From Ascarosepion bandense (taxonomy: Eukaryota; Mollusca; Cephalopoda; Sepiida; Sepiidae), in the NCBI GenBank assembly GCA_037127315.1, contig JBBBDQ010001454.1, positions 424,501 to 488,500 on the forward strand: a stretch of 64,000 nt of DNA, written 5' to 3'. The position numbers were made by a program, and so were the translations under genes. This document shows, piece by piece, positions 42,642 through 53,112 of the stretch. The notes beneath the pieces are model-generated. The model did not search any database and was not told the origin of the DNA. It saw only the letters and a program-made list of their open reading frames with translations. Every line of letters begins with the position of its first letter. Within the stretch, counting starts at the first letter, position 1.

Positions 42642-43275
42642 GTTTTAATCACTGCACCCCAAGCAAGGGAAGACTGCTACTAGTGTAAAGGGAGTTACAG
42701 TGAAAGAAAAGACTGGGTACAGGGGATATTAAAGAAAGGATAAAACATCAATGGGATTCAAGAAGATAGAAGATGGCTATTGACGTTGCATTTAAATTTT
42801 TAGTGATTGTAGCTATCAGGGAAGCAAATAAATGGGAGTGTGAGAAAAGAAACTGTTTGAGTAGAAGTGGCGGTTGTATTTGACTACTTCAGTGGTAAGG
42901 GGGGGCTAGGTGCCAATCAAGTAACGTGCTTAAAATTCACATGGTTGGGGTACCAGGAAAAAAACTCTCATCAGAGCATTTGCCAAGAAAATATTTGTAG
43001 AACAGATAGAGGGGAGCCACGTCATGTCAATGAGAAAATGACTGAAGTTGAGATGCCAGATCAGGACTGATTTCATTGCAGATTATTCTTTGGATTTTGT
43101 CAAAAACCTCAAGATGAATTGCAAGAGCATCTGACCAGATATGTCAACACTATTTAATGCACGGATAAATAGTAGAATTATGAATGTGCAAGATGGATTC
43201 TGACAAGTAAAACATCATGGATCAACACAGAGACCCAGCCTTTCTAGTAGTAGATACAGTCATAATTGTTCTATT
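42642..43275 (-). mobile_element. J-family LINE tail, old copy
   Basis: Complement of TTTTAATCACTGCACCCCAA at 42642 marks the 3' end. Inside, GACGTTGCATTTAAATTTTT, GTGAGAAAAGAAACTGTTTG, TTTGTCAAAAACCTCAAGAT and AGCATCTGACCAGATATG follow the J-family antisense order (CGxVxxLQVFKC, FFSR, LLDKIQ, SGAP) up to a point near 43275. Confidence 0.75.
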
Positions 43276-43351
43276 ACATCAAATTCATGTTATATTCCGA
43301 AGAAGTGATGGATTTTTTATTTATAAATCTGACAAATTTTATCACTTAAAT

Positions 43352-43500
43352 ATTATTTTTAGTGGACACCCATATTTGAGTAGATGCTCTGTCTATTTAT
43401 TAAACATATTATTTATTTGGTCTAGTTAACAAAAATAAATAAATATACTGTTTAATAAATAAATGGAGTGTCTACTCTAATATGAGTATCCTAAAAAATA
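43352..43500. mobile_element. palindromic MITE, family Q
   Basis: Arms of about 55 bp: GTGGACACCCATATTTGAGT ... CTATTTATTAAAC on the left and GTTTAATAAATAAATGGAGT ... CTCTAATATGAGTATCC on the right. Fragments of the same family are at 18288, 20326 and 20479. It abuts a long (TA)n. Confidence 0.7.

Positions 43501-43545
<45 letters not shown>
43501..43545. repeat. (TA)n microsatellite
   Basis: About 22 TA units between MITE Q and repeat E. Confidence 0.95.
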
Positions 43546-43547
<2 letters not shown>

Positions 43548-43690
43548 TTAGAGCATTAATAGAATTAATCTGAAGAAGTTTTTCACTTAGTAGAATTATG
43601 CTGACTTTGAAGTTTCATGAAGGCATTATTGTGAAGTTTTCACTCTTCAGGGCTTTTTTCTTCATCTACTGCCCCTTCCTGGTAATTTTC
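43546..43690. repeat. repeat E, copy 2
   Basis: TGCTGACTTTGAAGTTTCAT, GAAGGCATTATTGTGAAG and TCACTCTTCAGGGCTTTTTT match the copy at 57065 and one arm of the palindrome at 34727. Confidence 0.6.
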
Positions 43691-43734
43691 TTATTTATAT
43701 GGAGCTTGGTGTATTTGAATATCTTTGTGAATGG

Positions 43735-43855
43735 TTCTACAGATGGTTAATTGCTTTTTATTGTGATGATCTCTTTTTAGTGTGCTGTAGTGTTTACAGA
43801 TGGTTGTTCTTTATTGCTTTTTATTGTGTTAACATCTTTTTAGAGTGCTTAAGCA
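43735..43855. repeat. short tandem duplication, about 60 bp
   Basis: ACAGATGGTT followed by TTGCTTTTTATTGTG and a CTTTTTAGxGTGCT word occurs twice. It lies just upstream of an RTE tail. Confidence 0.6.
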
Positions 43856-44005
43856 GATAACATATTTGAAGAGTAGAAGGATGACAGAACAGAAGTTGTG
43901 TGGTGTAACAGGAGAAAGCATGCTAAGAACCACCAGGGATAGGGAAACATAGAAAGTTATGATTGCCTATGTTCTGAAAGGACAAGGCACATAGAAGAAG
44001 TAAAT
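43856..44005 (+). mobile_element. RTE-type LINE tail, terminal fragment
   Basis: Last part of the family tail: GCAGATAACATATTTGAAGA, AGGAGAAAGCATGCTAAGAA, CCACCAGGGATAGGGA and AAGGACAAGGCACATAGAAG. The same segment is present again in the fuller copy at 44060-44370 about 350 bp further on, implying duplication or a second insertion of one subfamily. Confidence 0.7.
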
Positions 44006-44059
44006 GTTTGCTTAATTGTTATTTTGGGTTGACCTTTATTTTACTGTGTTAATATATGT

Positions 44060-44370
44060 GAGTGCTTAAAAAATCTCAGGCGATAGAAATTAATATTGAG
44101 CATCAGGAAGAGATAAAGTTCCTGAGACATGCAATGAGGAAGGAGGGCTTGGAGAACCTGATACTAACAGGCCAGATAGAGAGAAAAAGAGACAGGAAAG
44201 CAGCGGATAACATATTTAAAAGGCCTGAGCCTGGATGACAGAATGGGGGCTGAGAGACATTAAAGGAGAAAGCGTGCTAAGAGCCACCAGGGATAGGGAG
44301 ACGTAGAAGGCTATGATCACCTACGTCCTGAAGGGACAAGGTACATAAAAGAAGAAGAAGAAAGACTTAA
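44060..44370 (+). mobile_element. RTE-type LINE tail, second copy
   Basis: + strand reads EINIEHQEEIKFLRHAMRKE across a frame change, then GLENLILTGQIERKRDRKAA. A RATRDRETxKAMITYVLKGQ-like ending (read in another frame) is followed by GT and AAGAAGAAGAAG. The LRHAMRKE and LTGQ boxes match the RTE tails at 29795 and 8204. Confidence 0.75.
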
Positions 44371-44461
44371 TATGTGATTTTTTTTTTGTTTGGTGGTTAT
44401 TTTATTTTATTTTATTTTTTTTTGGTTATATTTTTAAACTTCTCCACATTAATTCTCCCTC

Positions 44462-44463
<2 letters not shown>

Positions 44464-44501
<38 letters not shown>
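44464..44501. repeat. (TA)n microsatellite
   Basis: About 19 TA units. Confidence 0.95.
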
Positions 44502-44503
<2 letters not shown>

Positions 44504-45436
44504 ATCACATTTCTTGCTAACAGAAGAAAATTGTTTTGTATTTGTTTTGGTCTCTGCAAAAATTGAGGCTATCATTAGATTGTTTCTTTTTTGATTGTAA
44601 TAATTTAGAAAGTAAGTTTGATAAATCAAAGGCTAAAATAATTCATATATGAAAGAGATATGTAAAAACTGCATTTTTTTTAATGTTGCTACTTTGAATA
44701 TACATAAAACTGTTTTATAATATATAATAATGTTTTTTTTTGTGGGGGAGGGAGTTTCATATCATTACACTTGGAATTTGTCATTTCTTGAAATTCTTAA
44801 AGATTGCAAACATTTTTTTTTTTTTTTTTTTTTGAGGTGTGTTCTGTATTTTATTTAAAGTCGAAATTCCAGTAAACATAACCAAAATGGATAATTAATT
44901 TATCATTTCAAAACAGCTTTTAAATAAAATGAAAATAATCTTTATTTAAATTTTCTCTGAAAACAAGCTAGAAATTTAAGCTCTCCTCAAGAAAACTTGA
45001 ATGTAATTACATTCTGACACAGACATTACTAGTTTTTAGTTAAAGTATCTTGTACATACAGTAATCTGACATCTGCAGGGAATATGTCCCAGAACACAAC
45101 ACATGTTAGAATAAGAGAGATTTTTTTTAACAAGATGAATATATTTCATTATGAGCATTGAAAAAAAAAACGTCAATTCAAGTTTTCGTTAAAAATTTTT
45201 TGTATAACTTTTATGATAAAGATGATAAAACAGTTTAAGCTTGTGAAAATATTATGCATCAGTGTACAAAGAGAGACATGGTAAACTTAACACATGTATG
45301 CCTAATAAAATTTGAAAATGTTTTTATGCTGAATAGAGAGAAAAAAGGAAGCTATATTAAACAAAGAAAAAATTAGGAAAAATTGCAGCATTTGTGTTTT
45401 TGCCCATTAAAGTTTCCTCATTAAATGTTAGTGGAT
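44502..45436. other. unassigned AT-rich DNA
   Basis: T-run of about 22 at 44813-44834. No element recognised. Confidence 0.55.
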
Positions 45437-45738
45437 GTGCGTTGTGGTGCAGTGGATATCAGATTGGAATGACAAATTGCAGAGCCGAGTTCGAATTCCA
45501 GTTGAATTCCTTGCATTCACTTATGCGCAAATACCTTTGAGAAAGGTATTAATCGGTCTCTTCCCTCCAGTTATGGGTTAAATAACAGGACAGATTGGGT
45601 TCTATAGCCCTAGCTGGCAGCCAGTCTACTGGAGAAAACAATGGCAACCTACTGCAGGATAATATTCTGCCCAATCAGTCATGTCTTGAAAGAGACATGA
45701 TCGCCCAAGCATGTATCATGTATGGCACTTAGCTTATT
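45437..45738 (+). mobile_element. tRNA-derived SINE, subfamily S, copy 3
   Basis: Near full-length: head GTGCGTTGTGGTGCAGTGGA, B box, CATTCACTTATGCGCAAATA, GTATTAATCGGTCTCTTCCC, CCAGTTATGGGTTAAATAAC, CTATAGCCCTAGCTGGCAGC, then AAAGAGACATGATCGCCCAA, GTATCATGTATGGCACTTAG. Confidence 0.85.
45445..45499 (+). promoter_or_regulatory. Pol III A and B boxes of SINE S3
   Basis: TGGTGCAGTGG (45445-45455) fits the tRNA A-box consensus and GAGTTCGAATTCC (45487-45499) fits the B box. The roughly 30-bp spacing is as in tRNA genes. Internal Pol III promoter; whether it still fires is unknown. Confidence 0.65.
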
Positions 45739-46089
45739 AAATGTTAACTTTTTTATTTTTGAACAGTTCATTAAAACAAATCCCAAATCAAATTAATATC
45801 CATAAATCATTTATCAAGAACTGAATAGAGAAGATTGGCTAACTCTGAACATAATGCAGGAGAAAATGTGTTAAGGTCACTTTGCCCATTGAAATTGAAT
45901 ATTATGTACTTAAGACCTGGGAGTGGGAGTGCCACTTTCCCTGTCCAGAAATACTTCTACTTTGGAAAGTGGCCAGGGTTATTAACAGAAGTGAATAGTG
46001 GGGGTCTGTCCTACTTTAAACTTGACCTTGTGTCATATTACCCTTGAGTGGGCATTGTGAGTGCAAGTGAAATACATAAATACATATAT
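45739..46089. other. unassigned DNA
   Basis: The 70-codon frame 45835-46047 is less AT-rich than its surroundings but matches no family I know. Left as unassigned. Confidence 0.5.
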
Positions 46090-46582
46090 AGTGTGTGTAT
46101 TTGATTGAAAATTATAGAAAGTTCTTTAAGATTTTATCTCCCTGGTGCTTTCTCTACACAAATTTACTCAAGCAACTAGACTGGAAACAAGGTCCCACCA
46201 CTTTTACAGTTAAAACATCCAAATGCAACTGTCACTTCTACTCCCTCAGTTTTTTTCTCACACTTCCTGCCTGTGAAAATCCCTTTCATATACTTACTTC
46301 CCTGATGGCTACAATCTCCAAGAGTTTAAATGCAACGTCAGTTGCCATCTCTTATCCCTTTGACTCCCATCCTTCTTTTATCCTCCCCCAACACTCCCTG
46401 CATCTTGTTCTCTCTTTTCACTCTACTCTCATATAACTCTCTTCTCACTAGAATTCTCATTCTTCTCTTACTCCCTGTAATCAGTTCCTTTTTCTCTTCA
46501 CTCTCCTCCTATGTACTCCCCCCACCATGCACCAGTGGTGGTACTGCCTTGCTTGGACTGAAATGATTATGTAAAAAAAAAA
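46090..46582 (+). mobile_element. J-family LINE tail
   Basis: + strand, frame-shifted: KQGPTTFTVKTSKCNCHFYS, FFLTLPACENPFHILTSLMA, then TISKSLNATSVAI in one frame and the matching LQxFKCNVSCHLLSL in another. The end is CACCAGTGGTGGTACTGCC, CTTGCTTGGACTGAAATGAT and poly(A). The 3' UTR is well preserved. Confidence 0.8.
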
Positions 46583-47499
46583 AAAATATTCAGTTTGAAA
46601 CATTTTTTAGGTTCCCATAAATTGTTCATAATATTGTGAGTGCTTTTGGTTTTCATAAGCCATTGTCAAATTATTTTGTAAGTTATTAAGTTTGTGCCTA
46701 TGAGTATCTATAGTTTTTCTTTGGTTGTTTTTGAGTGTTGTGTCTTCACATATCAGTGGATGCTGTGTTGGGTTTTTCAGTTATCATCTATTTATTACTT
46801 CAAAAAATATGTATGTTTCTATCTTAGACAAACATACAACGTTACATATGTCTTGCGCAAAGAGATAGACATAGACGATATATTTTCTTTGGTTTAATTA
46901 ACATTTACTAAGCCATGATGCTGTAACTATTTAAAATATTAGTACATGATGTTCAGTTTGTTTGAGAGGGAGTTACCTAAAATTTAAAATCTGCAAGGAA
47001 GGTGGATAAGGAAAAAAAAGGTAAAATTTAAAAGAAACTTTATGCAGTAATGAGTTGATTTGATTATTATCAACTACATTTTAAAAACTTTAAGGAAAGG
47101 AAAGGCAGATAACTTCAATTTTCAGGTAATTCTTCAAGATTCACAGGGGGACTCTAAACTTTTGGTCCATTGTGTAAATTCACTGCTATCATACATTATA
47201 CATGTGTTGTATCGTATCCAACAATGATGGATGAAGGTTCAGTATATTGCATGTTATTACTGAACATGCTGTACACTTCAATTGTTTTAAGTGTTCAGTT
47301 GCCTTAGCCCTACAGTGCACACTATCGGCATCATAGCACTATGTTCTGTATGGTTGCATTGCATGCCATATGTCAGATGATGTTACAAATACAGGCTTCT
47401 TTTGGATTAGATTTTTCCATCTTCTAGCTGTATACTGCATCCTTTGAGAAACTAATTTGTATTTTGCCAAACCTCTCTAGGCTGGTTTAGATTCGTTTT
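46583..47499. other. unassigned AT-rich DNA
   Basis: No element recognised. Confidence 0.55.
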
Positions 47500-47565
47500 T
47501 TTTCTCCTAAACTCATTGCCAACCAAAGCTGTAGGCCCAATCTATCCTCCTCTATATGCTCCTTT
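47500..47565 (-). mobile_element. SINE subfamily S fragment
   Basis: CATTGCCAACCAAAGCTGTA, then GGCCCAATCTATCCTCCTCT, complements the S body (AGATTGGGTTCTATAGCCTT, GGCTGGCAACCAG). Confidence 0.55.
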
Positions 47566-47574
47566 TCCTTTTAA

Positions 47575-47830
47575 AGAATGTTTTTATTCAAAATCAAAAA
47601 CTTCATTACAGTTAAAACCTGAGGATGAAATAACAACATTGGAAAAATAACTTGAAAATGACCAGTGAAATGACAGAAAGTATTTGGAAAATCAAAAATT
47701 GTGAAACATTTTTATATTTATCTCCAGCAAAGATAAATATGTAAGAATACTGTAAAAATTAAATAAAAAATGAATAAATTCTTCCTTGTTAGCCATTTTT
47801 AACAAAACGCTTAAAAGGAAGATTACTGCC
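47575..47830 (+). mobile_element. Penelope-like 3' module (family C, copy 3)
   Basis: + strand copy of the module at 4340 and 20999: ACAGTTAAAACCTGAGGATG, GGAAAAATAACTTGAAAATG, ACCAGTGAAATGACAGAAAG, CTCCAGCAAAGATAAATATG, TAAGAATACTGTAAAAATTA. Confidence 0.65.
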
Positions 47831-47839
47831 CAGATATAC

Positions 47840-47842
<3 letters not shown>

Positions 47843-47878
<36 letters not shown>
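47843..47878. repeat. (TA)n microsatellite
   Basis: About 17 TA units. Confidence 0.95.
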
Positions 47879-47879
<1 letters not shown>

Positions 47880-47882
<3 letters not shown>

Positions 47883-48075
47883 CAATAATTGTGAAGTTTA
47901 ATTTTGTTGGATGGCCATTTCAATGAGAAAATCTTTGCTTCATCAGCAACAGCAGAAAACAATACCTTAAAAAAAAAGTTTTGTTTTTCGCTGTTGCTGA
48001 CAAAGTGAGAATTTCCACATTAAAATTGCAATCCAATGGAATCAAATATCAAAATTTTTGTTTTATTTTTATATA
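47880..48075. mobile_element. small foldback element V
   Basis: Inverted arms around 47922-47962 and 47986-48040, e.g. CATCAGCAACAGC against GCTGTTGCTGA and GAGAAAATCTTTGCTT against AAAGTGAGAATTT. On the minus strand the left arm contains CTGATGA, then GAAA 18 bases later. Possibly related to the Penelope-like modules. Confidence 0.5.
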
Positions 48076-48211
48076 TTTGACTCTGTAAATAGAACCTACT
48101 ATTTACATCATCCCTTCACCTTGATCAATTTTAATATTAATTTCATTAATATTAATAGGATCAGGTTTTTGGGATTTATCTATTTGCTCATTCTTTTGGA
48201 TTTAAAATAAA

Positions 48212-48232
48212 ATATATATATATATATATATA
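48212..48232. repeat. (TA)n microsatellite
   Basis: Short TA tract. Confidence 0.9.
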
Positions 48233-48267
48233 TTTTGGTGTTTGTTTACATTGTGAATATAACATGT

Positions 48268-48341
48268 TAAAATCTGAAAGCAATTGGATGTTTATCCATA
48301 CTGTTGAGCTGTGATACAGCGAAACAGGACCGTCTGCAGAT

Positions 48342-48345
<4 letters not shown>
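48268..48345 (+). mobile_element. tRNA-derived SINE, family G, copy 3 (5'-truncated)
   Basis: GAAAGCAATTGGATGTTTAT, then GAGCTGTGATACAGCGAAAC and CCGTCTGCAGATGACTATAT. It lacks the tRNA head and passes directly into (TA)n. Confidence 0.7.

Positions 48346-48388
<43 letters not shown>
48346..48388. repeat. (TA)n tail of SINE G3
   Basis: About 21 TA units. Confidence 0.95.
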
Positions 48389-48391
<3 letters not shown>

Positions 48392-50159
48392 TTTTATCCT
48401 TTAGGACTTCATTGGATTAAAATAATGTTTACTTTTATGTGATGAAAGAGAGAGGATGCTATTTTTTTTTTTTTTTAATGTTCATGATTTAGTGATTAAA
48501 GTACTTTCTCTACACTTTCATCCTAGTAAATTGTTGATTATATACCTCACTTTTGCCACTGCTGAAATTCATTATGCATCACTACTTGTGTTCATATTCA
48601 TTGTTTGGTCTTTGTAGACAGTGATCATTGATAAATAGCAATAAATGGAGTTTTTTCTGTATCAAGGAATTCTATGATGAATATCTGTTTCATATGCATT
48701 TTTATGTCAGATGCAGTTTTGCTAGACTGTTATTCATAGCAAGGTCACAAAATGATGGATCATTGGTGGGAAAGTTCAGCCTCTATTCCTGTATCACCAA
48801 TATCTACCTTGGATATTGTAGACCAATATAAGGAGAAATTATTTTTGGATCGACCCTCGTAGAAAACAAGTTAGTAAGTGTTGGCAGCTTCACAGAAAAT
48901 TAAATGTACCTATTTAAACAATTTGCTGTTATTTCACATCTGCCTTTAACCAGCTATAAGTAAGTAGTTTCTTGCATCAATGTCTATTATTAAATTCATT
49001 GCTACCAAACTTAGGTCTGTTAATTTACCTCCTTAATTCTTGTCTCAGAGGAAACCAACAATTCCATTGCTATGATTTAGAGGACAATATGACATCAAGC
49101 TACAGATTAATGTTTCAGATAATGTCAAGATCAATTTAGAGCTGAAATAAATCATAATTGCTATCAAACATTGTCCGTGGAAACTTATTCATTTGTTTCC
49201 ACCTTTGGTGCCCTTTATTAGTGACAATCCTCATGAGGCTTTCTTATTCTTTGCAATGACATCTTTGCTCATGACAGCCAGACTTTCTTTAAATAATCAC
49301 AAGTAGAGTTACATGTACTTTTCTTGAACTAATGTCACTTTATTTGTTAGTATTCTAATTTTAAAAAAAGTATTTACCATAAATGTGAAAATTTAATATT
49401 GTGTATCTTTATATCTCCTTGAATTGGATCACTTTTATCATTGGAAAATAGGATTTGAAGTTGTTCCATGCATTTCATTGAGCCAACAATAGATATCACA
49501 TTTTCAGTGAAGACGGATGTTCACAAAGGTGGTTTAGTGCGTTTCTATTAAAGACTGATGATGCATCACTTGTGGCTTATTCCACTTCATCCCATTGTTA
49601 ATTGAACAATTTATTCTTTTGTGAAGAATGGCCAAATAGATGAGACATTTCAAATTAGTAATCAATGAAATGGCATCAGCCATTTACCAGTTGTTATTTC
49701 ATACTGATGTCTTTTGAAAAATGATGTAAAATTTCCTGCCTTGTGACTGCCACGATAAGAGAGAAAATAAAGGAAACTTATAGCAAATCTTTTGCTGTAA
49801 CATCTCTAGTGATGTGCAGAAGTTTGGTGATGCCTGGGGCCAACTTCTTCTTTGTATGCCCCTAAAACTCAAGTAGGATCTAGTACTAAGAAATGTGAGA
49901 AGGGAAGACATTTTAAATATGCAAATACAAATAAAATATGAAATAAACATTTTGTCAAATTAAATATTAAATCACTGTAACCTGCTTTTGTTTTTTGTTT
50001 TTCTATTCTTGTATCTCTGTTCATTTTTTCTGAGTCGATTCTTGTGCTTTTTGGACATTTTTTTCTTTTTTATATCTGATTCCATGATGAATATGCTCAT
50101 ATATCACTTCACAAAATTTATGAGAGAGATCCTTTGTCTGCTATTTTTGAATAACTTTC
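48389..50159. other. unassigned AT-rich DNA, 1.8 kb
   Basis: T-run at 48463-48476. No element recognised. Confidence 0.55.
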
Positions 50160-50390
50160 ACATGTGACAGCCCTGAGAGCAAAGTTATAATTCCAGTCAG
50201 CCTTGTCATAATTATTTATGTGCAAATACTTTTGAGAAAGGCATGAATCCACTTTTCTCCAGCTATGGGTTAATTATCAGGACTTGTATCAGTAAATCAT
50301 TATTATCTCCAAAAATTCTTGCAATCAAAAAATATTTTTAGACTTTAAATGACCAGCAAAAGGTTGATAAGCCATAGAAAACAAACCCAT
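50160..50390 (+). mobile_element. tRNA-derived SINE, subfamily H, copy 3
   Basis: Centre ATTATTTATGTGCAAATAC, GAGAAAGGCATGAATCCACT and CCAGCTATGGGTTAATTATC. H-type tail ATCAGTAAATCATTATTATC, then TTCTTGCAATC and GTTGATAAGCC. Confidence 0.65.
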
Positions 50391-50714
50391 CATGTGCCAG
50401 TGAGATTTTCAATGACTGTTGTTATAGGTTGTCAGTCCTTGTGCATGGCATTTTCTGATTGGTTAGTAGAAAGTTGTATATTAATAATTTGAATAGCTGC
50501 TTCAAAACATATTGTTATTTTCTGAATGTGTCAAAATCTGGTGCATAATATTTTCTGTTGTATTTGCCAATAAATCTTCTGTGCTAGCAGATATTTCTTT
50601 CTTTCTACTTTGACATCTCTACTATATTCATCTCAAGTTTTAGCTTAGAAACAATTATTATCTTTGTTTTTTAATCCTTGGCCCAATTGTTTTGCATGTA
50701 TGTATTACATAAAA
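50391..50714. other. unassigned DNA
   Basis: No element recognised. Confidence 0.5.
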
Positions 50715-50885
50715 AAATATAAGAGGACAATAAGGTCAATATCAAGTGGTGATGTTCTAGTTTCATGCAGGAACACAATCTTCAGGCTATGTGGGTTGAC
50801 TTTAGTGACCACTTCTACATTTACATATCCTCTATTTCTTATACTGAGCACTTTTACCCATAAATATGGCCTATCTTAAAACGAT
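50715..50885 (-). mobile_element. foldback / Penelope-like 3' module (family D, copy 2)
   Basis: Shares with 14410-14595 (same orientation): AGTTTCATGCAGGAACACAA, TCTTCAGGCTATGT, GTTGACTTTAGTGACCACTT, and TTTTTACCCATAAATA. Minus strand: GCCTGAAGATTGTGTTCCTG, then CATGAAAC. Confidence 0.55.
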
Positions 50886-50890
50886 TTTTA

Positions 50891-50891
<1 letters not shown>

Positions 50892-50927
<36 letters not shown>
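50892..50927. repeat. (CA)n microsatellite
   Basis: About 18 CA units. Confidence 0.95.
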
Positions 50928-50929
<2 letters not shown>

Positions 50930-51600
50930 GTATCATTAAAAACAACTGGCAAAATAGTGCGATTAAGCTTTTCATTTGATTTTTCTTGTACTAGTGTTTA
51001 CTTTTCAGAAACATAAAGTATATAAAACATTGTCCAAATGTTCTATATCTTTGAGAACTTTCAGGTATTCTGTTAGCAGTTATCAAGGATGTTTTTATTT
51101 TTAACTGAATGTGTACATATTTTTATATATGTTTCTAGAGTGATGGGAATGTTTTCTTATTTTCCAAACATGGCAAGGCATATTCTGGCCATGTTTGTTG
51201 TTGAAGTTGATTGTTGGCTTTTTCTATTTTATTATTAGTGCTGCTATTATTTTTTAGATTTTTTTTTACATGTTGATGAGTCTATTATCATAATTTTCAC
51301 AAGTATGTTATGGATGGAAATTGGTAGGTATCTGTGTGTATTTATATGAGTCTTAATTGAGCTTTGTTCATAGAGGTGTAACGTGAGACTTGTTGATAGG
51401 CATGTAGTTGTGTGTCCAATGTAATTATTCATGAATTTGGTTTGATCAGGAACACAGTTCCTTAAGGGGTATGTGAATTCATAAATAATGTTGGTTCTCT
51501 GTAATTTAAATCTTGCAGATGTTTGTATATATGTATAAGTAGCTGGAGGACTAATAAAAGTTGGAAACCAAGGCTTTGTCAACTGGACCTTTACATAACT
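50930..51600 (-). mobile_element. Penelope-like element relic
   Basis: Minus strand: a GIY-YIG coding relic (51247-51582) followed downstream, at about 51040-51120, by AACATCCTTGATAACTGCTA and ATACCTGAAAGTTCTC, which line up with the family C 3' module words CATCCTTGAAAATGGCCAG and GGCTGAAAGTGC. Coding and 3' module therefore occur in Penelope order. The RT domain is absent. Confidence 0.65.
51247..51582 (-). pseudogene. Penelope GIY-YIG endonuclease domain relic
   Basis: 111 codons. TNIIYEFTYPLRNCVP (residues about 30-45) fits the GIY strand (VVYxFxCP in Penelope), and NNYIGHTTTCLSTSLTLHLY (52-71) fits the YIG strand and following helix. SSIKTHINTH follows, then unrelated sequence. Where active copies have LSRRL the relic has LSTSL, so the conserved arginine is lost. 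Penelope GIY-YIG nicks target DNA for reverse transcription. Inactive here. Confidence 0.7.
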
Positions 51601-51947
51601 CGCTTAACTCCAATTGTCATTCATAGAAAATATATCGAGACACATTCTGTATAGATCTGACATTCCTACATTATGATGGAAAAATAAAAGTTTATTAATT
51701 ATATGAGATATTCCTGGGTTAGGGGTTATGAGGCATCAGCCCCCAAACCATACCTGAGTTATGAGTCATTATCTGATGAACGTGTTATTAGAGAGCTACT
51801 GCTTTCGTTTTCATTGTAGTATTATGTCTGAATTTATTTGTTATATATGTATATGCCTGTGCATACTGCTGTTAAAATATTCGTTTAATGTATGTATACT
51901 GCTATATTTTACAGAATATATTTGTAAATGCGTATATTTATCTATTT

Positions 51948-51986
<39 letters not shown>

Positions 51987-52199
51987 GGTGCTCGATATAT
52001 AATATATAGAGCTGTGAATGTTTTAAATTAATGTTTTGGATGTTGTAAGAATTCTTTCTTCGTTTTGTATTCACTCGGATATATATATATATATATATAG
52101 TATTCTTGCAAAATGTATATATACTTTGAATGATTATCAAATTAGTATTCATTAAAATAAGTTTACTATGCAAAATTTAATTTAGAATTTACAGACAGG
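51601..52199. other. unassigned DNA with two (TA)n tracts
   Basis: (TA)n at 51951-51981 and 52079-52099, in very AT-rich sequence. Open frames here are repeat-driven. Confidence 0.55.
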
Positions 52200-52600
52200 A
52201 TTTAATTATTTCTGACAATGCCTGTTGAAACAACAGAAACCTGGTTCTGTATAGGGATGCTTATAATACCATGAATTGAACAAGTAAGCAATGACAAAGT
52301 TTTATAGAAAATGGAAACAAAAAGGACACTTGTACTTAACATCATTGAAATTTTGAGGGAATATAATGAGTGCTTGGAAAAGTTGATGCTTACAGGATAG
52401 ATTTTTGGCAAGAGAGAAAGAGGAAAACAATGCATAACCTATGTAGTGAGCTTGAGTAAATAGATGGCAAAACAAATTGTAGGAGAGATAGCAAAAAGAC
52501 AAAACTTTTTTTTAGAAAGGACAGAAAATAGTGGAGAGCCATAATTAGCAATGTCCTGTTGATAATGCAAAGAAATGTAATTGCAAGAAATATTTTGTTC
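52200..52600 (+). mobile_element. RTE-type LINE tail, decayed
   Basis: + strand fragments in family order: CTGGTTCTGTATAGGGATGC (WFYRxML), ATAATACCATGAATTGAACA (IPWTEx), AACAAAAAGGACACTTGTAC (KRTLxL), GGAATATAATGAGTGCTTGG (GHIMRxEGLE), TTGTAGGAGAGATAGC and AGAAAGGACAGAAAATAGTG. Corresponds to 8204-8640 on the other strand. Confidence 0.65.
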
Positions 52601-52614
52601 AGCATTTTTGTGCA

Positions 52615-52790
52615 TGTCGCATTCATTGGTTGGCCTCTGTTGACGTTTACTGATTCTGTACAATAGACTTTTTTAAATAACCCCATAAAAAAACTGGTGG
52701 TAGTGTGAGGTCTGGTGAAAGTGGATAGTATTCTACTGAACCTCTTTGTCCAATCCACCTGTTTCACAAAATCTCATTAAGCTTAGCCTG
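52615..52790 (-). pseudogene. mariner-like transposase C-terminal relic
   Basis: Minus strand around 52680-52725 resembles the SPDLTPLDFFLWG box: in one frame FTRPHTTTSFFMGLFKKVYC, in another SHYHQFFYGVI. KQVDWTKR precedes it in the place of xVxWPPR. Frames are broken. Family assignment rests mainly on this box. Confidence 0.5.
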
Positions 52791-52888
52791 GCTGCCATCA
52801 TTATTTCTAATGGGTTCAATCTGAAAAGAAATGAAAATTAAGTGATTTATCAGCTGTTAAGTGTGTATGACATTCTTGGAACACCATC

Positions 52889-52895
<7 letters not shown>

Positions 52896-52933
<38 letters not shown>
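52896..52933. repeat. (TA)n microsatellite
   Basis: About 18 TA units next to a SINE. Confidence 0.95.
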
Positions 52934-52937
<4 letters not shown>

Positions 52938-53112
52938 TATGGATTGAGAAATTGGAGAGTTGGGTTTGTATTTCTCTCAAATTCATTACATTCACTTATG
53001 TGCTAATACCTTTGGGAAAGGTGTGAATCTATCTTGTCTCCCCCCAATCCCAATGTAAACAGCAGGACAGACTGGTTTTTATAACCTTGAGTGGCAACCA
53101 GTCTAGGAGAAA
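52934..53112 (+). mobile_element. tRNA-derived SINE, subfamily S, truncated
   Basis: CATTCACTTATGTGCTAATA, CTTTGGGAAAGGTGTGAATC, AGCAGGACAGACTGGTTTTT, ATAACCTTGAGTGGCAACCA and GTCTAGG. Head decayed, 3' part lost. Confidence 0.7.

Noticed and set aside
45835..46047. 70-codon frame with less AT-rich composition
   Set aside because: No family match by eye; too short to support.
51841..52173. 110-codon frame rich in Ile/Tyr
   Set aside because: Runs through two (TA)n tracts; repeat artefact.
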